Shown: piece by piece, positions 43,777 to 55,276 of the stretch
Layout of the letters: each line of letters opens with the position of its first letter
Numbering within the stretch: the stretch's first letter is position 1
NCBI RefSeq assembly: GCF_035599575.1
Contig: NZ_CP141179.1
Span: forward strand, 1,550,001 to 1,614,000
DNA from: Roseovarius sp. Pro17
GTDB lineage: Bacteria > Pseudomonadota > Alphaproteobacteria > Rhodobacterales > Rhodobacteraceae
Length of the DNA stretch: 64,000 nucleotides
Reading direction: 5' to 3'
Made by a program: the position numbers and the translations under genes
Notes under the pieces: model-generated
Databases searched by the model: none
What the model was told of the DNA's origin: nothing
Seen by the model: only the letters and a program-made list of their open reading frames with translations

Positions 43777-44154
43777 GGTGATTCCTTCAACGTCTAGCTT
43801 CCACAAGGTTTGCTAGGAAGTTCTTTGATCTGCAGCGCCGACTAATGCATGTTAGCCGACGTGGTTCCAAACAAGCTGCATCTCACAGCCCGACGTTAGC
43901 GACCATCGCACATGGGCGAGGATAGTCAATCGCGCTCGTCCGGTGATTGTGTTGGATCGCATATGACGGTTCTCCGGATATACTCCAAACCTGCGCTCCC
44001 CATTTCCAATTTTCATTTGTAGCGCGCCGAACAGACATTGGTGCGGGTCGCGCGAATCCGCGTCAGATGATGGCAGATTTGCAGGACATGCCGAGTTTGG
44101 CGGGCGGCACCTAGGGTTACGCCCACTATTCGCCTTGACCGGGAAGTCCGCGAA
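43777..44154. other. Intergenic region, no gene seen
   Basis: A 378-base gap between the cytochrome c gene start and the ParA gene end. I see no ORF with a ribosome site. An imperfect palindrome, CTAATGCATGTTAG (43844-43857), flanked by GCCGAC on both sides, lies in the likely promoter region of the cytochrome operon. No clear -35/-10 pair was found. Confidence 0.5.
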
Positions 44155-44790
44155 CTACGTCGCTAGATTCGCCAGTATTTCTTGGGTAAGAGCCTCAACT
44201 TCAACCGCCGCCGGCCCCTTTGGCGCTGCATCCTGCACACCCTGACCACGGCCCAGTGTCTCTGCATAGAGCATTCTGTTCGCCAAGGTCGTGTTCGCCA
44301 ATCCTGCGTCGATTTTTGCCGCCTCTTCCGCTATTTCAACGCCCAGTCTGGTCCCGACCCGGGTCCGGTTCAATACGAGCATCGCAGGGGTGCTGGCCCG
44401 CCGCGCGAGGTCAAGCACACTCTCTGTCGCCCATAAGTCCACATGACTTGTTGCAACAGGAACCAGCACCAGTGCGGCCTTGCGCAACGCTGGTCGTAAA
44501 TCGCTGTCTGCTTTGGGTGGCGTGTCCACCAGAACAAAGTCATAGGCGTCCGCCAGTTTGCCGGCCTCATAGTCAACACCCCATGCCGAGGAGGTTGAGA
44601 ATTCCATGCCGGGGTCAGACATCAGGTCCCGGCGGGCCATGAACCATCGCCCCAGACTGCCCTGAGGATCGGTATCGATGAGGGCAACCTTGTGTCCTAG
44701 CGCCGCAAGACTAACGGCTAGGTTCACAGTCAAGGTGGTTTTGCCGCTGCCACCCTTTTGCTGGGCAACTGTAATTACTGTGCCGGTCAT
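44155..44790 (-). CDS. Orphan ParA/MinD-family ATPase
   Basis: A 211-residue cytosolic ATPase. The deviant Walker A QQKGGSGKTTLTVNLA is near residue 11, A' motif LIDTDPQGSLG near 40 and Walker B FVLVDTPP near 84. No ParB or CTP-binding partner is adjacent, so it is not a standard chromosome segregation pair. Orphan ParA proteins can position other cargo (for example chemotaxis clusters or carboxysomes); the cargo here is unknown. The ATG at 44790 has GGAG upstream. Confidence 0.9.
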   Translation of the reverse strand: MTGTVITVAQQKGGSGKTTLTVNLAVSLAALGHKVALIDTDPQGSLGRWFMARRDLMSDPGMEFSTSSAWGVDYEAGKLADAYDFVLVDTPPKADSDLRPALRKAALVLVPVATSHVDLWATESVLDLARRASTPAMLVLNRTRVGTRLGVEIAEEAAKIDAGLANTTLANRMLYAETLGRGQGVQDAAPKGPAAVEVEALTQEILANLAT

Positions 44791-44877
44791 GCCGATCTCC
44801 GTTATGCAGTGCTGCAACGCAGCATTACACAACCAACAGCAGAAAGCACTAGCCTAATTGGCGTCCGGCTCGCGCGC

Positions 44878-46359
44878 TTATTCCGCTGCCTTCAACTCGA
44901 ACCCCTGGTCGATCTGATCGGTCGGCTTCACCGGGTATTCCCCCGAGAAACATGCGTCGCAATATTGCGGGCTGTCGGCGTCGCGCCCTGATGACTCGCC
45001 GACGGCGCGGTAAAGTCCGTTCAGCGAGATGAACTTGAGGCTGTCTACTGCCAGATGCTCACGCATTTCCTCTTCGGACATTGTCGCGGCCAACAGCTTG
45101 TCGCGCTGGGGGGTGTCCACGCCGTAAAAGCAGGGCCAGGCAGTGGGGGGCGACGCGATGCGGAAATGCACCTCGGCAGCGCCGGCGTCCAAGATCATTT
45201 CGCGGATCTTGCGACTGGTGGTGCCGCGCACGACGCTGTCGTCGACGAGGATCACGCGCTTGCCCTTGATGAGGGCGCGGTTGACGTTCAGTTTCAGGCG
45301 CACACCCATGTTGCGGATCTGGTCCGTCGGCTCAATAAACGTGCGGCCGACATATTGATTGCGGATGATGCCCATAGCGTAGGGGATGCCCGATTCCTGG
45401 CTGTATCCGATGGCAGCAGGCACACCCGAATCCGGCACAGGGCAGACCAGATCGGCGTCGACCGGGCTTTCCTTGGCCAATTCCACCCCGATCTGACGGC
45501 GCGTCTCATAGACACTACGGCTACCGATTATGCTGTCGGGGCGGCTGAAATAGACGTGCTCAAAAATGCAGAAGCGCGGCTTTTGCCTGCGGAAGGGGAA
45601 GTGGCTCTCGACACCGCCCTTGGCGGTGATGACGACCATTTCGCCTGGCGCGATCTCGCGTTCGTATTTGGCACCGATAATGTCCAGCGCGCAGGTTTCA
45701 GAGCTAAGAACCCAGCCATCACCGAGGCTTCCCAGAACCAGTGGGCGCACACCCAGCGGGTCGCGCACGCCGATCAGCTTGGTGCGGGTCATGGCGACAA
45801 TAGAAAACGCGCCCTCGACGCGGCGCAGCGCGTCTTCCATCCGCCCGACAATGTTGCGTTGCAGTGAGCGGGCCATCAGGTGAATAATACATTCAGTGTC
45901 GGAATTGGACTGAAAGATACTGCCGCGTTCGATCAGTTCCTTGCGCAGGGCGACGGCATTGGTGATGTTGCCGTTGTGCGCGATCGCCGCGCCGCCCATG
46001 GCAAATTCGCCAAAGAAAGGCTGCACGTCGCGCAGCACCGGCATCTTGCCGCCCGAGGTGGAATAGCGCACATGCCCGATGGACAATTCGCCCGGCAGCG
46101 TTTCCATCAGGCTTTGCTTGGTAAAGTTGTCACGCACATAGCCGAAACGGCGCTGACTGTTGAACCCCACGCTGGGGTCGTAGCTGACGATTCCGCCGGC
46201 CTCCTGACCCCTATGTTGCAACGCGTGCAGGCCGAGGGCGCAGAAATTGGCTGCTTCGGGAACGCCGATGACGCCGTAAACGCCGCACTCCTCCCGCAGC
46301 TTGTCGCCGTCTGCGTCATCGCGCAGATACGAGGTGTCGAAAGGGTGGGCGGGCGGCAT
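44878..46359 (-). CDS. purF: Amidophosphoribosyltransferase
   Basis: A 493-residue enzyme that makes phosphoribosylamine in the first step of purine synthesis. Mature Cys25 in EECGVYGVIG is preceded by a propeptide (residues 1-24), as in the Bacillus-type enzyme; the phosphoribosyltransferase motif is VILVDDSVVRGTTS. Cys residues in PCFYG and YCDACFSGEYP fit a [4Fe-4S] cluster of this type. The start at 46359 was chosen because the upstream frame (to 46692) overlaps the next gene. Confidence 0.94.
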   Translation of the reverse strand: MPPAHPFDTSYLRDDADGDKLREECGVYGVIGVPEAANFCALGLHALQHRGQEAGGIVSYDPSVGFNSQRRFGYVRDNFTKQSLMETLPGELSIGHVRYSTSGGKMPVLRDVQPFFGEFAMGGAAIAHNGNITNAVALRKELIERGSIFQSNSDTECIIHLMARSLQRNIVGRMEDALRRVEGAFSIVAMTRTKLIGVRDPLGVRPLVLGSLGDGWVLSSETCALDIIGAKYEREIAPGEMVVITAKGGVESHFPFRRQKPRFCIFEHVYFSRPDSIIGSRSVYETRRQIGVELAKESPVDADLVCPVPDSGVPAAIGYSQESGIPYAMGIIRNQYVGRTFIEPTDQIRNMGVRLKLNVNRALIKGKRVILVDDSVVRGTTSRKIREMILDAGAAEVHFRIASPPTAWPCFYGVDTPQRDKLLAATMSEEEMREHLAVDSLKFISLNGLYRAVGESSGRDADSPQYCDACFSGEYPVKPTDQIDQGFELKAAE

Positions 46360-46460
46360 GATTTTGGTCAAAGGGGCGCTCCGAATCCGGTTTTCACAGA
46401 TGTGCCACACATAAGGACTACGAGGCCAAGTGTCACTGCATGATCTCGTAATTGTGTGCG

Positions 46461-46910
46461 CTACCAGCGCGACAGGATCACGCCGCCGGCCACCAGTGCG
46501 GCGGAGGCAAGACGCATCGGATTGATGCTTTGCTGTGTAATACCGAACGCGCCATAGTGATCCAGCAGCAGTGCAGCGCCCATCTGGCCAAAAATCATCA
46601 GCGAGGTCGTCGTTACGACCCCGAGGATCGGCACGCTCCAGAGCGCGGCAAAGACATAGACGGCCCCCAGTGCGCCGCCGATCAACAACCACAGCGGAAC
46701 TTGGCCGACTCGCAATAGGCTGGCGCCGTCGCCGATGACGACGCTGGCCACCAGCAACACGACAAACCCAACGCCAAACGACACCGTAGCCGCGCCCATA
46801 GGGCTGCCGATGCCGCGACCGAGGGCGGCATTGATCGGCGCCTGCGAGGCGACCATGCCGCCCGCGACAGCCATCAGGACAGTGGCGATGATGATCTGGT
46901 TGGTCATCAA
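46461..46910 (-). CDS. DMT/DUF606-type membrane protein
   Basis: A 149-residue inner-membrane protein with five hydrophobic segments, matching the DUF606 (YdcZ) group of drug/metabolite transporters, which are short and probably function as dimers. The motif AGGMVASQAPINAALGR near the N-terminus is typical. It begins immediately after the cvpA stop codon, so it is in the cvpA-purF transcription unit. Substrate unknown. Confidence 0.85.
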   Translation of the reverse strand: MMTNQIIIATVLMAVAGGMVASQAPINAALGRGIGSPMGAATVSFGVGFVVLLVASVVIGDGASLLRVGQVPLWLLIGGALGAVYVFAALWSVPILGVVTTTSLMIFGQMGAALLLDHYGAFGITQQSINPMRLASAALVAGGVILSRW

Positions 46911-47513
46911 TTACTCAGTGGCGGCGGGCGTGATCGCATCCATTGCCGGTGCGACGACAGAGCCGTCGCATTTCCCGATAAGCGATTCGTACTGCGCCGT
47001 AATCCAGCCAAGTGCCTGTTCGGGATTGCCGTCCTCGATACTGCCGGTCATCTGGCCAAACACACGCGCCGAGCGGCTGTCGTCGATCATCTGGATGTTC
47101 TGCGAGGAGATAACCGTGTCATAGACGAAATAGGCGATTGCAACCAAAAGGATGCCGCGTGCCACGCCAAAGACAAAGCCTAGGCCCTGATCCAGCCCCC
47201 CCAGCGCCGAGCGTTTCACCAGCGACGAGAACAGCGGCGTAATCAGCGACGCGATGATCAGCGCGATTGCGAACACGATGGCAAAGGCGCCGATCATGCT
47301 CAGCTCGCAATTATCGGCGACAAAATCTCCGATGAACGGGATTTCCTTGACCAGCGGTTCGACCTGTGGGGCGAACATGAAGGCGACGATGCCTGCCACG
47401 ATCCAGCCGGCGATCGCCAGTGCCTCGCGCACGAAACCGCGCGAATAGGCCAAGAGCGCCGAGAGTACGATAACCAGCGCCACAACGCCGTCGATGATAG
47501 TAAAGCCGTCCAT
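46911..47513 (-). CDS. CvpA family membrane protein
   Basis: A 200-residue protein with four hydrophobic segments at the N-terminus (IDGVVALVIVLSALLAYSRG first) and a soluble C-terminal part. CvpA was named for colicin V production and is often encoded next to purF, as here (one gene apart). Its biochemical role is uncertain; it affects membrane stress and bile tolerance in enterics. Confidence 0.92.
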   Translation of the reverse strand: MDGFTIIDGVVALVIVLSALLAYSRGFVREALAIAGWIVAGIVAFMFAPQVEPLVKEIPFIGDFVADNCELSMIGAFAIVFAIALIIASLITPLFSSLVKRSALGGLDQGLGFVFGVARGILLVAIAYFVYDTVISSQNIQMIDDSRSARVFGQMTGSIEDGNPEQALGWITAQYESLIGKCDGSVVAPAMDAITPAATE

Positions 47514-47533
47514 GTCGCCAATATCCTTATGCG

Positions 47534-48901
<1,368 letters not shown>

Positions 48902-48951
48902 GGAATGCGTCTTGCCCCAAGCGGGCGGGGGCGTCAACGGCAGGTGGGGGT

Positions 48952-49698
48952 TCAGCGCACGGCCTCGATCGGACCCTCAGCGCGGCCATGGATAAATTGA
49001 TCGAGATAAGGATCGCCCGATGCGTCCATATCGCCAACCGGCCCGGTCCACTGGATCACGCCGTCATGCAGCATGGCGACCTCATCGGCGATGGCGCGTA
49101 CAGAGGTCATGTCATGCGTAATGGTCATCGCGGTCACGCCCATTTCGACGACGATCTCGCGGATCAGATCGTTGATAACGCCCGACATTATAGGGTCGAG
49201 GCCTGTGGTCGGTTCGTCAAAGAAGATGATCTCGGGCTCTGCCGCAATTGCGCGGGCGAGGCCGACGCGCTTTTGCATACCGCCCGACAGTTCGGCCGGG
49301 AATTTGTCGGCGGCATCGGGGGTCAGCCCGACACGGCGAAGCTTCTCGATGGCGATCTCGCGGGCCTCAGGGGCCGGTTTTTTACCCGCGCCGCGTTGCA
49401 GGCGAAAGGCGACGTTCTGCCAGACGGGCAGCGAGTCGAACAGCGCGCCGCCCTGGAAAAGCATCCCGAACCGAGCAAGAAACGCATCGCGGTCGCCGCG
49501 CGTCACATCCTTGCCATCCAGCGTGATCGTGCCGCTATCGGGTGCAACAAGGCCCAGAATGGACTTTAGCAGGATCGACTTGCCGGTGCCGGACCCGCCG
49601 ATGATCACCATCGAACTGCCGCTCTTCAGTGTCAGGTCCACCCCACGCAAAACATGGTTGTCGCCAAAGGACTTGTGGACGTCAGACAACGTAATCAT
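48952..49698 (-). CDS. Phospholipid-transport ABC ATPase MlaF-like
   Basis: A 248-residue ABC ATPase. Walker A GGSGTGKSILLK near residue 35, signature LSGGMQKR, Walker B IIFFDEPTTGLDP. The GGMQKR signature and pairing with an MlaE permease mark the Mla/Mce lipid-transport class. It keeps outer-membrane lipid asymmetry by moving phospholipids across the periplasm. The start overlaps the permease stop (ATGA). Confidence 0.92.
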   Translation of the reverse strand: MITLSDVHKSFGDNHVLRGVDLTLKSGSSMVIIGGSGTGKSILLKSILGLVAPDSGTITLDGKDVTRGDRDAFLARFGMLFQGGALFDSLPVWQNVAFRLQRGAGKKPAPEAREIAIEKLRRVGLTPDAADKFPAELSGGMQKRVGLARAIAAEPEIIFFDEPTTGLDPIMSGVINDLIREIVVEMGVTAMTITHDMTSVRAIADEVAMLHDGVIQWTGPVGDMDASGDPYLDQFIHGRAEGPIEAVR

Positions 49699-50480
49699 GC
49701 CGAGAAAAACACCTCTGTCAGCACATAGTTCGACGCGAGGATCAGCACCGACGCGGTGACGACTGCCGCCTTGGTCGCGCGGCCCACACCCTGCGCGCCG
49801 CGGCCCGAATTCATGCCGTAATAGCAGCCCATCAGCGCCACGATAAAGCCAAAGACCGCGCCCTTGATCATCCCGCTCAGCACGTCCCAGCCTTCGAGGA
49901 AATCCAGCGTGTTGTGCATATAGGTCGCGGCGTTAAAGTCGAGCCTTGCGACACCCACCAGAAATCCGCCCATAATACCGATCGCATCACCCACCCCCAC
50001 CAACAGCGGCACGGCCAGCGTCGCGGCCAGAACGCGGGGCAGGGTGAGGTACTTCATCGGGTTGGTTGATAGCGTTGTCAGCGCGTCGATCTGCTCGGTC
50101 ACCTTCATCGTGCCGATCTCGGCGGCGATGGAGGATGCCACGCGCGCCGCCACCATGAGGCCGCCCAAGACGGGGCCCAACTCGCGCGTGAGGCCAATGG
50201 CAACAATGGACGGCACGACCGTTTCGGCGTTAAATCGCGCGCCGCCCGCGTAGATTTGCAGCGCCAGCGCGCCGCCAGTGAACAGCGCGGTGAGGCCCAC
50301 GACCGGCAGTGACAGCCAGCCGATCTGCACCAGCGCTTGCGCGAACTCGCGCCCATAAAAGGGCGGGCGCAGCAGGTGCGACACGGTATTCCCGGCAAAA
50401 AGAGCGACGCGGCCAACCCCGGCCAGCGCGGCAAAGACATGCCGCCCGAGGAACGCTAGAAAGCTGAGGAACATGGTCAT
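49695..50480 (-). CDS. MlaE-family lipid transport permease
   Basis: A 261-residue inner-membrane protein of the MlaE/YrbE family with about five to six hydrophobic segments. [39 protein letters not shown], a family signature, lies near residues 90-130. The ATG at 50480 overlaps the alr stop codon. No MlaD or MlaC homologue is adjacent, so its partners are encoded elsewhere. Confidence 0.93.
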   Translation of the reverse strand: MTMFLSFLAFLGRHVFAALAGVGRVALFAGNTVSHLLRPPFYGREFAQALVQIGWLSLPVVGLTALFTGGALALQIYAGGARFNAETVVPSIVAIGLTRELGPVLGGLMVAARVASSIAAEIGTMKVTEQIDALTTLSTNPMKYLTLPRVLAATLAVPLLVGVGDAIGIMGGFLVGVARLDFNAATYMHNTLDFLEGWDVLSGMIKGAVFGFIVALMGCYYGMNSGRGAQGVGRATKAAVVTASVLILASNYVLTEVFFSA

Positions 50481-51517
50481 CCGCCCAAGTAACGCCGCGC
50501 ATAACGCGCCCCCAGCGCGGTCAGTATCTCGTAGCTGATCGTGCCTGCGCACTCCGCCAGCGCATCAACACCCTGATGGCGACCCAACAGCGAGACTGTC
50601 TTGGGATCGCCCGGCGCGTCGGTCACGTCGATGCCAATCATGTCCATCGACACGCGCCCCGCAAAGGGACAGCGCACATCCTCGGCCCAGACTGCCGTTT
50701 GCTGACCGCCGAGTGCGCGAAACAGGCCATCGGCATAGCCTGCGCCAATTGTGGCGATGCGGCTGGGGCGCTCTGCCGTCCATGCCCCACCATAGCCGAC
50801 AACCTCACCGGCCGCGACGTCACGGCACTGAATGACGGGAATGTCGAGTGACACGACCGGCTGCGCGTCCTCGAACGGTAGCCCGCCATATAGGCCAATC
50901 CCCGGTCGGGTCACGTCGAAATGAAAGGCCCGATCCAACACGATACCGCCCGTATTGGCCAGACTCAGCGGACAATCTAACCCTGCCGTCATCTCGCGGA
51001 AACGCGCGAGTTGCTGGCGATTCATGTCCGAGTCGCGCACGTCCGCAGAGGCGAGATGGCTGATAATCAGCCGGGGGTTCTGTGCCAGCGCGATGTCGCG
51101 CACGGCAGCCCATTCGGTGGGCTCCATCCCCAGACGGTTCATGCCGGTATCGAGCTGCAAGCCGAATTCATGGCCCGGCAGAGCCTCGATGTGGCGGATC
51201 ATCTGTTCGAGCGAATTTAGGATCGGTGTGAGCCCCATGTCACCCAGCATGTCCGCATCTCCGGCCATATGGCCCGACATGACGTAGATCACCGGACCGG
51301 GTCCCAGCGATTCACGCAAAGTCGCACCTTCCTCGGCGACGGCGACGAAGAAGGTGCGCGCGCCTGCCTTGGCCAGCGCACGACTGACGCGCGCGGCACC
51401 AAGGCCGTAGGCGTCGGCCTTGACCACGGCGCCAGCTTCGGCCCGACCCATGGACGACAGGGCCGACCAATTGGCGGTGATTGCGTTCAGATCGATGGTA
51501 AGTGTCGCAGTGCTCAT
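50477..51517 (-). CDS. alr: Alanine racemase
   Basis: A 346-residue PLP enzyme that makes D-alanine for the cell wall. The PLP Lys lies in [12 protein letters not shown] near residue 33, the catalytic Tyr in [10 protein letters not shown] near 242 and the C-terminal domain has [14 protein letters not shown]. The start at 51517 ([10 protein letters not shown]) gives the family N-terminus; a frame to 51547 is open. Confidence 0.95.
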   Translation of the reverse strand: MSTATLTIDLNAITANWSALSSMGRAEAGAVVKADAYGLGAARVSRALAKAGARTFFVAVAEEGATLRESLGPGPVIYVMSGHMAGDADMLGDMGLTPILNSLEQMIRHIEALPGHEFGLQLDTGMNRLGMEPTEWAAVRDIALAQNPRLIISHLASADVRDSDMNRQQLARFREMTAGLDCPLSLANTGGIVLDRAFHFDVTRPGIGLYGGLPFEDAQPVVSLDIPVIQCRDVAAGEVVGYGGAWTAERPSRIATIGAGYADGLFRALGGQQTAVWAEDVRCPFAGRVSMDMIGIDVTDAPGDPKTVSLLGRHQGVDALAECAGTISYEILTALGARYARRYLGG

Positions 51518-51635
51518 GGCTGGCCTTGTGACATGGGCGCGCGCCACGTCAACCCCAAAGAGGCACGTAAGTCGTCAAAGAAAATTCGCCGAATTTTCCG
51601 GCGCGCAGGGCTGGCGGCGCGCAATGCAGCGGGCA

Positions 51636-53147
51636 TCAGAATTCCTGCTCGTTGCCGCCGCCGTTTTGCCATGGCTGGACCAGATTGCCAAAGCGGGTAA
51701 AGCGGCCCTCGAAGCTAAGTTCGATCGTGCCGATGGGACCGTGGCGCTGCTTGCCGATGATGACCTCAGCCTTGCCGTGCAGGCGTTCCATCCGTTCCTG
51801 CCAAGCGGCCATTTCATCCAGCTTTTCGTCCGACGGCTTTTCGCGCTCGGCATAATACTCCTCGCGGAAAACGAACATCACCACGTCGGCGTCCTGCTCG
51901 ATCGAGCCTGATTCGCGCAGATCCGACAGTTGCGGACGTTTGTCCTCGCGGTTTTCAACCTGCCGCGACAGCTGCGATAGGGCGATCACGGGGATGTCCA
52001 GTTCCTTGGCAATCGCCTTGAGCCCCATGGTGATCTCGGAAATCTCGTTCACGCGGTTCTCGCTACGCCCGGTGCCGCGCACCAGTTGAAGATAGTCGAC
52101 GATCAGCACGTCCAGACCATGCGTCCGCTTAAGCCGACGCGCGCGTGCTGCCAGTTGGCTGATCGGCAGGGCGGGCGTGTCGTCGATGAAAAGAGGGCAG
52201 GATTCCAGCTGTTTAGCAGCATCGACAAAGCGGCGAAATTCGCCCTCGGTCAAATCACCACGCCTGATCTGATCAGACGGCACTTCGGAGGCCTCAGAGA
52301 GCACGCGCGCCGCCAACTGTTCGGCGCTCATTTCCAGCGAGTAGAAGCCGACGACGCCGCCTTCTACCGATCCTTCGGTGCCATCGGGCAGTGTGCCGCG
52401 CCGATAGGCCTTGGCGATGTTGAATGCGAGGTTGGTTGCCAGCGACGTTTTGCCCATCGACGGACGACCGGCGAGGATCAGAAGGTCAGATTTGTGCAGG
52501 CCGCCTAGCTTCTTGTCCATATCGACGAGGCCGGTGGAAACGCCTGCCAAACCGCCCTCACGCTGATAGGCGGCGTTGGCGACATTAACAGCGTCTGATA
52601 CTGCCTTGAGAAAGCTTTGAAATCCGCTGTCCGTCTGGCCCTGCTCGCTCAGTTTGTAGAGCATCTGCTCGGCCTCGACGATCTGATCCTTTGGCTCGCT
52701 GTCCACTTCCATGCGCGCAGCCTTGCCGGCGATGTCGTGGCCAAGGGTTATCAGTTCGCGGCGAATCGCCAGATCATAGATCATCTGGGCATAGTCGCGC
52801 ACCGCATAGGTGCTGATGGCCGCGCCCGCGAGGTTGACCAGATAGGCCGGTCCGCCCAGCTCCTTGAGGCCTTCGTCCTCTTCCATAAACGCCTTTATGG
52901 TAACGGGAGAGGCAAGGTTGTTCTTGGCGATGCGCGCCGCTGCTGTCTCATAGATGCGCGAGTGGACCGGGTCGTAGAAATGCTGGGGACCGATGATGGA
53001 CGCGATGCGGTCAAACACATCGTTATTGGTCAAAATCGCGCCCAGCAATTGCTGCTCGGCCTCGATGGAGTGGGGCATCGTGTCGGGGCTTTGAACCTCA
53101 GCTCCGGCGGCGCTGCCCGTGGCGTTGAATTTGATGATCTCGTTCAT
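51636..53147 (-). CDS. dnaB: Replicative DNA helicase DnaB
   Basis: A 503-residue hexameric helicase. N-terminal domain starting from PHSIEAEQQLLGAIL, then the RecA-like ATPase domain with Walker A GRPSMGKTSLA near residue 213, the motif VVGFYSLEMSAEQLAAR, Walker B VLIVDYLQLV and FRESGSIEQDAD-like motif in the C-terminus. It unwinds DNA at the replication fork. Start at 53147 with GGAGAG just upstream. Confidence 0.96.
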   Translation of the reverse strand: MNEIIKFNATGSAAGAEVQSPDTMPHSIEAEQQLLGAILTNNDVFDRIASIIGPQHFYDPVHSRIYETAAARIAKNNLASPVTIKAFMEEDEGLKELGGPAYLVNLAGAAISTYAVRDYAQMIYDLAIRRELITLGHDIAGKAARMEVDSEPKDQIVEAEQMLYKLSEQGQTDSGFQSFLKAVSDAVNVANAAYQREGGLAGVSTGLVDMDKKLGGLHKSDLLILAGRPSMGKTSLATNLAFNIAKAYRRGTLPDGTEGSVEGGVVGFYSLEMSAEQLAARVLSEASEVPSDQIRRGDLTEGEFRRFVDAAKQLESCPLFIDDTPALPISQLAARARRLKRTHGLDVLIVDYLQLVRGTGRSENRVNEISEITMGLKAIAKELDIPVIALSQLSRQVENREDKRPQLSDLRESGSIEQDADVVMFVFREEYYAEREKPSDEKLDEMAAWQERMERLHGKAEVIIGKQRHGPIGTIELSFEGRFTRFGNLVQPWQNGGGNEQEF

Positions 53148-53404
53148 GTCGCTCTCCGGCTGCCTCGCGGTGCCGTCATAGACGGATGCCACGTGCGGGT
53201 GCAAATTGTATAAACCTGTGGGTGGATTTCACGGCGCCCCGCCTGCACGTTATCTTGCGTTTTCTAGGATGGTTTCGTCAACATCTGGTGTTTGCGCGCG
53301 CGGATTGCTGCGCGCGCGATGTAGCCAGCCTGCAAAAGAATTGTGCCTGTTGCCGGTAAGCGACAGTCCGGCTAGTAGCCGATTTGACGTGAGAGAGGTG
53401 CTGC
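53148..53404. other. Intergenic region between dnaB and pyrE, no gene seen
   Basis: About 257 bases with no ORF supported by a ribosome site. A GC-rich palindrome (GCGCGCGC / GCGCGCGC arms, about 53294-53318) is present without a T-run. Confidence 0.45.
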
Positions 53405-54079
53405 CTAGGCGCGCGCGTCCTGCCATGCGCGGGGTGCCTTAAGAAACGCCTCGACCTCGCGCAGGGTCTCGTCGTCGAACGTGCCTTGCGCGCGGGCCTC
53501 GGCCAGCACGTCCCACCATGTGCATAGGTGGTGCAGCGCGACGCCATGATCGGCAAGGGTCTGAACCGTATCGGGAAAAATGCCGTAGTAAAAGATGACG
53601 GCGGTGTGTGCGCAGGTCGCGCCAGTTTCGCGGATCGCATCGACAAAACCGATTTTTGAGCCGCCATCAGTGGTCAGATCCTCGACCAGCAGCACGCGCT
53701 GGCCCTCGATCATTGTGCCCTCGATGCGTGCGCCGCGTCCGTGGCCCTTGGGCTTTTTGCGCACGTAGGTCATCGGCAGGGCCATGCGTTCGGCCATCAG
53801 CGCGGCAAAGGGAATGCCCGCCGTTTCGCCACCTGCGATGTTGTCGAACGCCTCAAACCCCGCGTTGCGCATGACCGTCACCGCCAAAAAATCCATCAGC
53901 GTGCTGCGGATACGCGGGTACGAGATCAGCTTGCGGCAGTCGATATAGGTCGGGCCGGGCAGGCCGGATGAATAGATGTAGGGCGTCGTAGCATTAAAAT
54001 GCACGGCGCCGATTTCCAGCAACATCCGCGCTGTCAGGCGGGCGATTTCATCGGCGGGCGGATAGGAGGAGGGGATCAT
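53405..54079 (-). CDS. pyrE: Orotate phosphoribosyltransferase
   Basis: A 224-residue enzyme that makes orotidine 5'-phosphate in pyrimidine synthesis. Signature PRPP-binding motif [14 protein letters not shown] near residue 130; [20 protein letters not shown] near residue 35 is the usual N-terminal segment. It follows pyrC by 60 bases in the same orientation. Confidence 0.94.
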   Translation of the reverse strand: MIPSSYPPADEIARLTARMLLEIGAVHFNATTPYIYSSGLPGPTYIDCRKLISYPRIRSTLMDFLAVTVMRNAGFEAFDNIAGGETAGIPFAALMAERMALPMTYVRKKPKGHGRGARIEGTMIEGQRVLLVEDLTTDGGSKIGFVDAIRETGATCAHTAVIFYYGIFPDTVQTLADHGVALHHLCTWWDVLAEARAQGTFDDETLREVEAFLKAPRAWQDARA

Positions 54080-54139
54080 GCTTGCGGTCCTTGTGGCGCG
54101 GGGCGGGTAAAGAGATTGGATGCCTTCGGCGAGGGTGTT

Positions 54140-55195
54140 TTAGCCAAAAGACACATCCGAGACATGCCAACCGGGGGTGAAGCCAGGATCGAAGATCGTG
54201 ACCGGGCCGTCCTCGGTTTTGATATGGGTGGGCATGAGCATGTCTTGGGCTTCTTTGAGCAACGTGATCGTGCCCTCATTTGGCGGCAATCCATAAAAGG
54301 CGGGGCCGTTCAGCGAGGTAAAGGATTCAAGCCACTCTAGCGCGCCGTCCTCGTTAAAGACATGCGCGAGGATCGCCATGGTGTTGGGCGCAGTAAAGCA
54401 GCCAGCGCAGCCGCACGGCTGAAGCTTGGCCGGATCGGTATGCGGCGCACTGTCGGTCCCGAGAAAGAAGCGCGCATCGCCAGAGGTTGCAGCGGCGCGC
54501 AGAGCGAGGCGGTGTTCCTCGCGCTTGGCCACGGGCAGGCAGTAGTAATGTGGGCGGATACCCCCGGCGAGGATGTGGTTGCGGTTGATCACCAAGTGAT
54601 GCGTCGTGATCGTGGCGGCCAGATCTTTGTCGTGGGCCTTGACGTAATCGACGCCTTGCGAGGTCGTAATGTGTTCCATCACGACCTTGAGTCCCGGCAC
54701 GCGGGTGCGCAGAGGATCCAGAACGCGGTCAATGAACACCGCCTCGCGATCGAAAATGTCGATGTCGGAATCTGTCACCTCGCCGTGCACACACAAGGGC
54801 AGACCGATCTCGGCCATGCGTTCCAGCACATCCTGCACGCGCGAAAAATCGGCGACGCCGCTGGCCGAATTGGTCGTGGCGCCCGCCGGGTAAAGCTTGA
54901 CCGCCGTTATGAGACCAGATGCATGTGCAGCGGCGACGTCACCGGCGTCGGTCTCTTCGGTCAGATAGAGCGTCATCAGAGGGGTAAAATCGCTGCCGGC
55001 CGGGCGCGCGGACAAAATACGGTCACGGTAGGCTACGGCATCGGCGCCGGTCACGACCGGCGGCACGAGGTTCGGCATGATAATGGCGCGCGCGAAATGC
55101 GCCGCGCTATAGGGCAGGACGGCGCGCAACATCGCGCCATCGCGCAGGTGCAGGTGCCAGTCGTCGGGGGTGCGCAGAGTCAACTGATGGGTCAT
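54140..55195 (-). CDS. pyrC: Dihydroorotase
   Basis: A 351-residue enzyme of the amidohydrolase fold that converts carbamoyl-aspartate to dihydroorotate. [12 protein letters not shown] near residue 9 holds the two metal His residues. The carboxylated-lysine segment [19 protein letters not shown] and GTDSAPH are visible. It is the class II (PyrC, E. coli-like) form. The ATG at 55195 begins [13 protein letters not shown]; the upstream frame to 55261 is not needed. Confidence 0.95.
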   Translation of the reverse strand: MTHQLTLRTPDDWHLHLRDGAMLRAVLPYSAAHFARAIIMPNLVPPVVTGADAVAYRDRILSARPAGSDFTPLMTLYLTEETDAGDVAAAHASGLITAVKLYPAGATTNSASGVADFSRVQDVLERMAEIGLPLCVHGEVTDSDIDIFDREAVFIDRVLDPLRTRVPGLKVVMEHITTSQGVDYVKAHDKDLAATITTHHLVINRNHILAGGIRPHYYCLPVAKREEHRLALRAAATSGDARFFLGTDSAPHTDPAKLQPCGCAGCFTAPNTMAILAHVFNEDGALEWLESFTSLNGPAFYGLPPNEGTITLLKEAQDMLMPTHIKTEDGPVTIFDPGFTPGWHVSDVSFG

Positions 55196-55276
55196 GCCCG
55201 GCGCAATACACGACGACCGCGCGGCGCGCCAGAGATTGCTGACGCAAGATTTGCTAACCAAGCCCTGCGTGGGCCG

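Noticed and set aside
44155..44790. Chromosome-partition parA with an origin nearby (also because dnaB is in the window)
   Set aside because: There is no parB, no dnaA, no parS-like sequence seen by eye and no gidAB, so an origin region is not supported.
53294..53318. GC palindrome after dnaB as a terminator
   Set aside because: The stem is strong but no T-run follows on either strand, so it was only noted in the intergenic entry.
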